Positions 32,243 through 37,704 of a stretch of DNA of 37,704 nt are shown in pieces. Source of the stretch: Lachnospiraceae bacterium NE2001 (GTDB taxonomy: Bacteria; Bacillota; Clostridia; Lachnospirales; Lachnospiraceae). Position 1 is the first letter of the stretch, and each line of letters begins with the position of its first letter. The notes below the pieces were generated by a model. That model saw only the letters and a program-made list of their open reading frames with translations. It had not been told where the DNA came from and did not search any database. The DNA is taken from contig FOEK01000027.1 of assembly GCA_900110635.1 (NCBI GenBank), forward strand, positions 1 to 37,704. The letters run 5' to 3'. Position numbers and translations under genes: made by a program.

Positions 32243-33790
32243 TTACTCCGCGGTATCCTCCCAAACTGCCTCATCAGGCTCATAGCCCTTCTTTGCCATA
32301 TTCTTCTCAATGATCTTTACAATAAAACCACTGAAGAAGCAAAGGGCGAGGATAACCCATCCACCGATTATATTAGCTGCAAGAGAATAACCATCTGCTG
32401 CTCCGTAGATACCACCGGCTCTGAAAAGTGATACCAGATTCCAGATAAAGAATCCTGTCAGTGCGAGAGGTGTAAGAACCTTGATCGAGCTTACAAACCA
32501 CCAAGCAGGCATCTTAAAGCCCTTAGTATTGCGGTTTACTTCCTTAAGAACCTTCTTAGGATCAAAGAGCCATCCGATTGTAATAGCCTCAAGTATACCA
32601 ACTAAGATAAGGCTATATGCATTACACCAGTTATCAACGATATCCAGCCAGGCAAGACCAGCACCTGTAATGAACCACAGTGAAAGGATACTTGCTATAA
32701 TACAAAGAACAAGTGTTGTCTTCTTATGTGACAGATTGAACTTGTCAGAAATTGCAGTTGAAACACCTTCTATAATTGAAAATGCACTATCAATAGCAAG
32801 TGTACAAAGGCAGAAATAGAAAACAAATGCAAATATGGCATTAGCAATACCATTATTAGTTAAAAGTACAATAGACTGTGGATATACAATAAATGCTGTT
32901 GAAATACCAGAAGCAGTCATGTTATCTAACTGGCCTGTTCCACTCATTGTTGTAAAGAGTACGATACCTGAAAGAACACTGATTGCAAAATCTGAGAATG
33001 CAATGATTATTGCATCATTTGCTATATTACTGTCTTCCGGAAGGAATGAACCATAAGCCACCATGATAGCCATCATAATTGAAAGTGAATAGAACACCTG
33101 GCCAATAGCATCGATCCATATGTCAGCACTTGAAAGTGATGAAAAATCAGGTACAAAAAGCTTTGAGAGGCCTGCCATAGCACCTGGCATGATCATTCCC
33201 TTAATAGCAAGGATCAGAAGACAGATAATAGGCAGAAATACTGTATACTTTACAACCCTGCCTACACTATTAGGGCCGTTACGGATACAAACATAAATAA
33301 GCACCCAAGCTAAAACAAGACATCCAAGAACTGGGAATGAAATAGTTCCATAACCAGATGTGGTTCCAGTTGTCTTGATCATACCAGCCCATAAACCAGC
33401 AGCAGATTCACCATCACCTGTAAGGCTGGCAAACTTATAGCTGGCAAATGCCATCATGATAACCCACGCAAAAACTACTGCATAGTAAACTGAAATAACG
33501 AATGCATTTGAAACTGCAAACCAGCCAACTGGCTCAGTCTGCTTTTTTATAGCACGAAGTGCACCTGGTACACCACGATGCATCTTACGTCCAATAGAAA
33601 TCTCCATCATAAGAAATGGAATTCCGATAAAAAGCATAGCAAGAAGATAAACCAGGAGGAATGCTCCACCACCATGCTTAGCTGCAAGACCTGGGAAACG
33701 CCACGCATTACCTAGGCCAACCGCAGATCCGATTGATGCGAGAATGAACTGAGAACGGGAGCCCCAGTTTTCACGTTTTTCTTTACTCAT
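32243..33790 (-). CDS. NSS-family Na+-dependent symporter
   Basis: A 515-residue neurotransmitter:sodium symporter family protein (LeuT/TnaT/MhsT type) that imports an amino acid or amine with Na+. Helix 1 carries the unwound Na+/substrate site GSAVGLGNAWRFPGLAAKHGG; helix 6 contains the FYSLSIMMAIMVAYGSF region; about twelve helices are visible. The start at 33790 has GAGGG 5-6 nt upstream; the ORF is open to 33835 but without support. It is monocistronic between two LytTR modules, each of which might control it. Substrate not readable. Confidence 0.93.
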   Translation of the reverse strand: MSKEKRENWGSRSQFILASIGSAVGLGNAWRFPGLAAKHGGGAFLLVYLLAMLFIGIPFLMMEISIGRKMHRGVPGALRAIKKQTEPVGWFAVSNAFVISVYYAVVFAWVIMMAFASYKFASLTGDGESAAGLWAGMIKTTGTTSGYGTISFPVLGCLVLAWVLIYVCIRNGPNSVGRVVKYTVFLPIICLLILAIKGMIMPGAMAGLSKLFVPDFSSLSSADIWIDAIGQVFYSLSIMMAIMVAYGSFLPEDSNIANDAIIIAFSDFAISVLSGIVLFTTMSGTGQLDNMTASGISTAFIVYPQSIVLLTNNGIANAIFAFVFYFCLCTLAIDSAFSIIEGVSTAISDKFNLSHKKTTLVLCIIASILSLWFITGAGLAWLDIVDNWCNAYSLILVGILEAITIGWLFDPKKVLKEVNRNTKGFKMPAWWFVSSIKVLTPLALTGFFIWNLVSLFRAGGIYGAADGYSLAANIIGGWVILALCFFSGFIVKIIEKNMAKKGYEPDEAVWEDTAE

Positions 33791-33917
33791 ACTATCCCTC
33801 TTTCCATATTTTTTTATATTGGATAAAAACAACATTTATTACTTTATCACAAAATTAAAAAAATACAATCTTATATATTCATATGAGTAAAGATTTTTAT
33901 AAGAAAAGAATATATGC

Positions 33918-34346
33918 CTATTTGGCTTCAAGAGCCTTGTTCATTCTATCAGACAGATTTTTATTGTACTTGAGAAAACACGCCCAGATAATCAGCCCAA
34001 CTACTATAACACCTACTATGGTACAAACACTGGCAACGGTTCCAGCCTGCTTTGGTATCCAGCCAACTCTGGATGCAGCAAAGAAGTAAACAGTAAAGCC
34101 GACTCCAAGGTGAATAACCGATGCAAGGGGCATCGGGATATTCTCCATGTTATAGAGAAATGTAGGAACTCCAAAGCCCAGTCCTGTAACAACACAGGCT
34201 GCAACCATCTTTGTAAATCTATAGTTATCAAGTGCAAAGGTTCCTCCGCCCACTTGATCAAATATAAGTCCGACTATTACAAATATAAACGTGCTTACCA
34301 ATATGCTGATTAATGTTGATTTTATTATATCCTTCAATATCTTCAT
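33918..34346 (-). CDS. DUF3021 family membrane protein
   Basis: A protein of about 142 residues with four membrane helices in the DUF3021 pattern: STLISILVSTFIFVIVGLI, then FTKMVAACVVTGLGFGVPTFLYNMENIPMPLAS, HLGVGFTVYFFAASRVGWIP and a final helix with a basic tail. The start at 34346 has GAGG 8 nt before it; an ATG at 34373 is poorly supported. It follows the LytTR gene by 48 nt and is its likely membrane-bound inhibitor or sensor. Confidence 0.88.
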   Translation of the reverse strand: MKILKDIIKSTLISILVSTFIFVIVGLIFDQVGGGTFALDNYRFTKMVAACVVTGLGFGVPTFLYNMENIPMPLASVIHLGVGFTVYFFAASRVGWIPKQAGTVASVCTIVGVIVVGLIIWACFLKYNKNLSDRMNKALEAK

Positions 34347-34394
34347 ATCTATATCCTCATAATTTTCTTCCATATTCCGCCTAAATGTGCAGCC

Positions 34395-34844
34395 TTAAAT
34401 ACCCAGGTATTTCTTCAGTGCAGGCACATATTTTCTTGAGATATATTCCTTCTCCCCATCCTTTAGATTCAGAACCATCACACCGTTAAAATACGGTTCA
34501 ACACTTTTAAGGTATTTTAGATTGATACTAGCCGACTTAGACACCTGCATAAAATCTTTGCCAAGAATATCCAGAAGCTCGTACATTCTACGATTCACCC
34601 GGTAGCTCACTCCATCTGAAACCACATAAACCTTCTCACTGTCTACACGGATCACACTTATAGTATCTGCCTCAAGAACTATCATCCGGTCATCTACATT
34701 TCCAATGATACGGCCACCTGACGAACCAGCTGACATTTCAGAGATGCTATTCGCCAGCTCCGAGATTTCATTCGTCATTTCATTAGTGTGAATAACTACA
34801 TAGGGTTCTTTCACTTCCTTTGATATGTTTATATCAACCTTCAA
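34395..34844 (-). CDS. LytTR-domain transcriptional regulator
   Basis: A 149-residue LytTR regulator (ADTISVIRVDSEKVYVVSDG; MYELLDILGKDFMQVSKSASINL; ISRKYVPALKKYL). It starts at TTG (34844), with GGAGG 7 nt upstream; that TTG overlaps the TGA stop of the preceding gene, so translation is coupled. No receiver domain. With DUF3021 downstream and two membrane proteins upstream it forms LytTR module 2. Direct repeats 21 bp apart upstream of the operon promoter are candidate binding sites. Confidence 0.9.
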   Translation of the reverse strand: MKVDINISKEVKEPYVVIHTNEMTNEISELANSISEMSAGSSGGRIIGNVDDRMIVLEADTISVIRVDSEKVYVVSDGVSYRVNRRMYELLDILGKDFMQVSKSASINLKYLKSVEPYFNGVMVLNLKDGEKEYISRKYVPALKKYLGI

Positions 34845-35251
34845 AGTTTTTCCTCCAAACTATTCTTCCTGACAGAACTGATGTACCAGACACTATATAT
34901 AACTAACAGTATTGCAGTTAAAATGTATGCTCCAATGTGACTTCTCGAAAAGCAGAGTCCCACATATCTATCCAGTGGTGTCACCAGTATTGCCATAGCA
35001 ACACATACTAACATTCCGACTGCAGATGCAGCAAGTGCCTTCCTGTTCTTAAAATGTGCAATTACCATTATATAGAAAACACTTGCAAACATCCACAGCA
35101 AAAACGTTGTCGCCGAGTGAAGTATCCTCTCCTCCAGCCTGTCCTTAAGTACAAATGTAAATAGCACCGTAAACACTACCAGGACAACCACTGGAGCAAC
35201 TCCCAATATCTTATACATTACATTTACAAACTTCTTTGTTTTATCATTCAT
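34841..35251 (-). CDS. Four-helix membrane protein of LytTR module 2
   Basis: A 136-residue protein with four membrane helices (about 12-35, 44-64, 72-92, 108-128) and charged ends. I do not recognise the family. Its stop overlaps the TTG of the LytTR gene. The start at 35251 has GGAGG 7 nt upstream; an ATG one codon earlier is 4 nt away and equally in frame. It may be a second regulator of LytTR activity or the effector of the module. Confidence 0.75.
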   Translation of the reverse strand: MNDKTKKFVNVMYKILGVAPVVVLVVFTVLFTFVLKDRLEERILHSATTFLLWMFASVFYIMVIAHFKNRKALAASAVGMLVCVAMAILVTPLDRYVGLCFSRSHIGAYILTAILLVIYSVWYISSVRKNSLEEKL

Positions 35252-35294
35252 CATTTTTCCTCCACAATAATCAAACGAGAGTCTTCACAATTAG

Positions 35295-35474
35295 TTACTT
35301 ATTTTTCATAAATATCCACAGCTCGATTCCAAGCATAAAGAGTGTTGAAACCAGGAACCCGATCATTAGTATTCTCTGTGTTACAGCAAAGAATATGATA
35401 TAAGCAACAATTGCCACCATATAAAATGCCACGAACAGATGCCACCATTTACTTTGTAAAAATCTTGATATCAT
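35295..35474 (-). CDS. 59-residue membrane protein of LytTR module 2
   Basis: A small ORF with an excellent ribosome site (GGAGG 9 nt before the ATG). The product starts MISRFLQSKWWHLFVAFYMV and contains two membrane helices (about 12-32 and 35-54), ending in MKNK. It lies 43 nt before the next gene and is first in the operon, directly behind the promoter at 35507-35534. Family unknown; small two-helix proteins of this kind are common as regulators or as toxin/immunity peptides. Confidence 0.75.
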   Translation of the reverse strand: MISRFLQSKWWHLFVAFYMVAIVAYIIFFAVTQRILMIGFLVSTLFMLGIELWIFMKNK

Positions 35475-35506
35475 ACTTTGTTACCTCCTTCGTATTTGAT
35501 AATGCC

Positions 35507-35571
35507 AATATAACAAAAGAGCTTTTGTATGTAACGACAAACACGGTAAGTGGTAATTTTACGCAAGTAAG
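35507..35571 (-). promoter_or_regulatory. Promoter of LytTR module 2 with candidate LytTR sites
   Basis: Minus-strand -35 TTACAT (35529-35534) and -10 TATATT (35507-35512) flank a 16-nt spacer that is exactly the inverted repeat ACAAAAGCTCTTTTGT. Upstream, GTAAG occurs at 35546-35550 and 35567-35571 on the plus strand, 21 bp apart start to start. LytTR proteins bind 9-bp direct repeats with 12-bp gaps, i.e. the same 21-bp period, usually next to the -35. Autoregulation by the LytTR protein is the inference. Confidence 0.6.
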
Positions 35572-35582
35572 ATGCATAAAAA

Positions 35583-35610
35583 GAGAGCCTGCCCCGAAGG
35601 GCAAGCTCTC
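35583..35610 (-). terminator. Terminator of the gene relic
   Basis: Stem GAGAGC/GCTCTC with inner CCC/GGG and a GAAG-type loop, followed on the minus strand by TTTTTATG. It lies 12 nt after the stop of the frameshifted gene at 35623 and insulates LytTR module 2. Confidence 0.85.
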
Positions 35611-35622
35611 CCAAACATAATG

Positions 35623-35906
35623 TTATGATTCTGGAACAACATCTGTATCTAAGGCACTTGGAACTGCGGTTTCATCTTTGGTTAGGTTCTTGGTCATATC
35701 ACCAGCGACCTTGCTTCCGAGGAAGCTTGATACAACTGTGTTTAGATCTATGCAACAGCGTCAAAGTTAACACCAATGAAGTCAGCTGTCGGAACATAGT
35801 CGCCAGTTTTAATACCTATAGATATCTGCTTGATGATCAGTTCATCCTTTCGTCTATCGACTAAAAAACTACTTAATCTGCACCTTCTTGTAACATCGCT
35901 TTCGCT
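35623..35906 (-). pseudogene. Frameshifted small gene, function unknown
   Basis: Two adjacent reading frames on the minus strand look like one broken gene. The upstream frame (35906-35748) encodes KDELIIKQISIGIKTGDYVP and ends FIGVNFDAVA-stop. The downstream frame, entered at 35751, continues IDLNTVVSSFLGSKVAGDM and ends DTDVVPES at 35623, followed by a good terminator. Joining them needs a single-base change near 35750. No start codon with a ribosome site is obvious for the first frame. I do not recognise the family. A sequencing error or programmed shift is possible, but no slippery run is present. Confidence 0.5.
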
Positions 35907-35928
35907 TTACCTTCTTAATGCATATCAT
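35869..35928 (-). CDS. Possible 19-residue basic leader peptide
   Basis: ATG with GGAGGG about 8 nt upstream; the product MICIKKVKRKRCYKKVQIK has nine Lys/Arg and two Cys residues. It overlaps the 5' part of the frameshifted gene in another frame. It could be a real peptide, a leader, or the original N terminus of the broken gene after a second shift. Confidence 0.25.
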   Translation of the reverse strand: MICIKKVKRKRCYKKVQIK

Positions 35929-35989
35929 GACATTTCCCTCCTTTCCTGCCTTCAATAAAACAACCAGTCTCAGAAAAATGTATAAAAAA

Positions 35990-36025
35990 AAATAAAGGAC
36001 GCTGAGTTATCCGCGTCCTTTATTT
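35990..36025 (-). terminator. Terminator after the TetR/DUF998 operon
   Basis: Stem AAATAAAGGACGC/GCGTCCTTTATTT with T-runs on both sides, able to work in either direction. It lies about 140 nt after the DUF998 gene; the DNA between them (36026-36161) is A/T-rich and I see nothing else in it except three ACAAGT motifs on the minus strand. Confidence 0.85.
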
Positions 36026-36161
36026 TTACACTATTTACGTTATCAAAAGAGAATTTGTTTTCACTTGTTGAACTTGTATACAATATATCACTACTTGTAA
36101 AGTATGTGTTAAATATACAGTAAATAATTAATAAATAATCCGTAAATAAATTATGAACAAA

Positions 36162-36809
36162 CTATGAATGAGCCTCCTCATTTTTAAAGCCGCTAAAGAG
36201 GCATACACCCAGTAAAGCAGTATATCCTACTGCTGCTAGTGTACTAAATCTTTCAAAAACACCAAATAACTCCGGTGGAAAAGCGGCCATACCTATTGGG
36301 CCCATAAACATCATAGCAAGTGCGATAGCTGCCCAGATTCCAATTCCTCTTACTTTTTTATCTTTACATCCTGCGATGATCAGAAGAACCAGTGATACTA
36401 TTGACAGAAGTACAACGAATACGGTAACGACCATATGTCCTATCTCCTGGTAGCCAGCGATTTCTTTGCCAGAATTATCAAGAGGGAACATTGTGTATCC
36501 CACATTTGATATCCAGTTCATAATAGTGAAGAGGTATACGCCTACACGGAACAGCCTGGTGGATACCTTCTTTTCTGATACGAAAATGGATACGCAGGTT
36601 ACACACACCACTGAGCCCGACTGATACAGAGCTGACAACTGATCCCACAGAACAAGGGACGGTGCATTAACTGCAGAAAGGTCGCTGGCCGCCTGTTCCA
36701 TCCAGTTATAACCCGGAAATGCCAGGGGCGAGAACACGAGTGCCGCAGCATAAGAAATTAGCTGAACTATTCCCAAAAGACCAAGCCAGTTAATTAGTTT
36801 TCTTTTCAT
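36162..36809 (-). CDS. DUF998 family membrane protein
   Basis: A 215-residue protein with six membrane helices, in the DUF998 pattern: FSPLAFPGYNWMEQAASDLS after the first helix, SNVGYTMFPLDN in the middle and GPIGMAAFPPELFGVFERFS before the last helix. The function of the family is unknown. It overlaps the TetR gene by 4 nt, so it is the regulated partner of that repressor. Confidence 0.88.
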   Translation of the reverse strand: MKRKLINWLGLLGIVQLISYAAALVFSPLAFPGYNWMEQAASDLSAVNAPSLVLWDQLSALYQSGSVVCVTCVSIFVSEKKVSTRLFRVGVYLFTIMNWISNVGYTMFPLDNSGKEIAGYQEIGHMVVTVFVVLLSIVSLVLLIIAGCKDKKVRGIGIWAAIALAMMFMGPIGMAAFPPELFGVFERFSTLAAVGYTALLGVCLFSGFKNEEAHS

Positions 36810-37432
36810 TTTAATTCCTCCAAATTGCTAAACCACTTTATATAATCAGTTATTTCCTTCGGCACAGGACTTTTGCCCTCGCCAAACTTTTTTACAACCC
36901 CTGCTGTCATCATATCCATTCTATAATCGATGAGAGAATGTATTGTCAGCGCATAAGCAGTTGCCGCTGTATCGATACTCTCATTCTTCATCTTTCCGTG
37001 AACCACCAACGCATAGAAGAAGTTCTTCGTAGACTGGATCATTCTGTCCGTCTCCTCTACCAGAATCTCTGCTGCCAGCGGATTGATGGAGCGTTCCGAA
37101 TATAGAAGCTTGAAGAAAAGAAGCATATTTTTATCTGAAATGATTCCCATATAAGATGAAAGCGAACCCAGAAGAATCTCCTCAAGGGTTTTCCCATCAA
37201 ATGCTTTCGCAAAATCCACTGAAGCTGGAGCATTTCCGCTTCCTGCCTTTTCCCTAAGGAAGCTGTACATTTCCTTCACTATATCATCCTTGGATTTGAA
37301 ATGGTTATATATAGACGGAGCCTTAATCCCCACCTTTTCAGCAATCTGAGACATAGAAACTGACCGAAGTCCGTTTTCAGATGCCAGCTCCAAAGTTGCA
37401 TATATTATCTCTTCTTTTCTTCCCATCCTCAT
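36806..37432 (-). CDS. TetR family transcriptional repressor
   Basis: A 208-residue TetR regulator with helix-turn-helix ATLELASENGLRSVSMSQIAE, then KAPSIYNHFKSKDDIVKEM; the remainder is the ligand-binding domain, with a C-terminal TetR_C-type pattern. It is co-transcribed with the DUF998 gene. A perfect inverted repeat fills its promoter spacer, so autorepression is likely. Confidence 0.92.
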   Translation of the reverse strand: MRMGRKEEIIYATLELASENGLRSVSMSQIAEKVGIKAPSIYNHFKSKDDIVKEMYSFLREKAGSGNAPASVDFAKAFDGKTLEEILLGSLSSYMGIISDKNMLLFFKLLYSERSINPLAAEILVEETDRMIQSTKNFFYALVVHGKMKNESIDTAATAYALTIHSLIDYRMDMMTAGVVKKFGEGKSPVPKEITDYIKWFSNLEELK

Positions 37433-37483
37433 TCGCCTCTATCCTTCTCAAGCATATTAAAGTCTCGCTTATATTTGTTAGTG

Positions 37484-37512
37484 ATTATACTAATGACCAT
37501 TAGTTTTGTCAA
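37484..37512 (-). promoter_or_regulatory. TetR/DUF998 promoter with operator
   Basis: Minus-strand TTGACA (37507-37512), 17-nt spacer, TATAAT (37484-37489), both consensus. The inverted repeat ACTAATG-GT-CATTAGT (37489-37504) fills the spacer, and a second TTAGT/ACTAA pair overlaps the -10 and start region. Confidence 0.85.
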
Positions 37513-37550
37513 TCATTTTTTTAGCTGGGTTTTTGCGTTTATAAGTCATT

Positions 37551-37625
37551 TTTGATAATGTCCTATTAAACCACAAATAAAAATGTCCCAATGTGATATA
37601 ATATCCTCTCACTTGAGAGGAGGAC
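37551..37625 (+). mobile_element. Left end of an insertion sequence
   Basis: Ahead of the transposase start, AATGTCC occurs as a direct repeat at 37557-37563 and 37582-37588 (25 nt apart), followed by TATAAT (37597-37602) and the hairpin CCTCTC-actt-GAGAGG (37605-37620), which overlaps the ribosome site GGAGG. Short repeats at the end, own promoter and a masked ribosome site are typical of an IS end. The outer boundary cannot be fixed because the right end is outside the window. Confidence 0.55.
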
Positions 37626-37628
37626 ATG

Positions 37629-37704
37629 ATGAGGAGAATTGACTTAAATATGGATGAACAAAAGAAGTATGAAGTAGTAAAACGACTTGTAGACGAAGGA
37701 GGAA
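37629..37704 (+). CDS. Transposase, ISNCY/IS1202-like, partial
   Basis: The first 25 codons of an ORF that runs off the window: RRIDLNMDEQKKYEVVKRLV, then DEGG. The NMDEQKKYEVVKRLVDEGG pattern is the N-terminal start of ISNCY-type transposases that continue into a helix-turn-helix. The ATG at 37629 has GGAGG 5 nt upstream; another ATG lies one codon earlier. Only the start is visible, so the family call is provisional. Confidence 0.6.
   Translation, partial: MRRIDLNMDEQKKYEVVKRLVDEGG

Noticed and set aside
35625-35864. 79-residue plus-strand ORF
   Set aside because: No ribosome site, and the minus strand of the same DNA carries the more protein-like frames ending in a terminator.
1-37704. 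CRISPR arrays, tRNA or rRNA genes, prophage
   Set aside because: No regularly spaced direct repeats, no CCA-ended cloverleaf or rRNA-like sequence, and no phage structural genes were seen.

Overview
This is a 37.7 kb stretch of a chromosome of a low-to-moderate-GC Gram-positive anaerobe. Gene style (strong GGAGG ribosome sites, U-tailed hairpin terminators, TTG starts), the protein families (FtsX-type exporters, LytTR regulators, DUF3021, choline-binding-like surface repeats) and the small palindromic repeats point to Clostridia, most likely Lachnospiraceae (Butyrivibrio-like). That placement is inference; no rRNA or marker gene is present. Nearly all genes lie on the minus strand; exceptions are the DUF4097 lipoprotein (7179), the AraC regulator (18465) and a transposase start at the right edge.

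Layout. 1-5000: a C-terminally cut ABC ATPase, a secreted cell-wall-binding protein, two GNAT acetyltransferases and a TetR repressor with two operators in its promoter. 5000-8160: a small membrane protein, a solitary HicB with a palindrome filling its promoter spacer, an HSL-type esterase and a DUF4097 lipoprotein. 8160-14000: a polar amino-acid ABC uptake operon that continues into a cytidylate-kinase-like protein and a class III aminotransferase, preceded by a PucR regulator. 14000-18470: a RelA/SpoT-domain protein, a GNAT, a DUF990-type ABC exporter (two permeases, one ATPase) and a divergent AraC regulator. 19400-27070: sensor kinase, response regulator, an Ntn-hydrolase-like lipoprotein, a LolD/MacB-type ATPase and an FtsX permease in one operon, plus a small lipoprotein. 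27070-29770: MutS2-like ATPase and a methyltransferase. 29990-30207: a candidate structured non-coding RNA. 30300-35480: two LytTR/membrane-protein modules on either side of an NSS-family sodium symporter, one ending in a CPBP membrane protease, the other starting with a 59-residue membrane protein. 35600-37700: a frameshifted gene relic, a TetR/DUF998 pair and the left end of an insertion sequence.

The most interesting result is a probable regulon read directly from the DNA. Three separate promoters (7084-7119, 26428-26463, 26991-27026) carry the same 22-bp box, two 11-bp direct repeats of the type TTYTTAAG, each exactly 8 nt before a -10 hexamer. They drive the DUF4097 lipoprotein, the five-gene exporter/hydrolase/two-component operon and the 135-residue lipoprotein. 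The OmpR-family regulator in the middle operon is the obvious candidate to bind them. The window also holds five copies of a GC-rich REP-like palindrome, one of them attached to a relic of an acetyltransferase gene tail.
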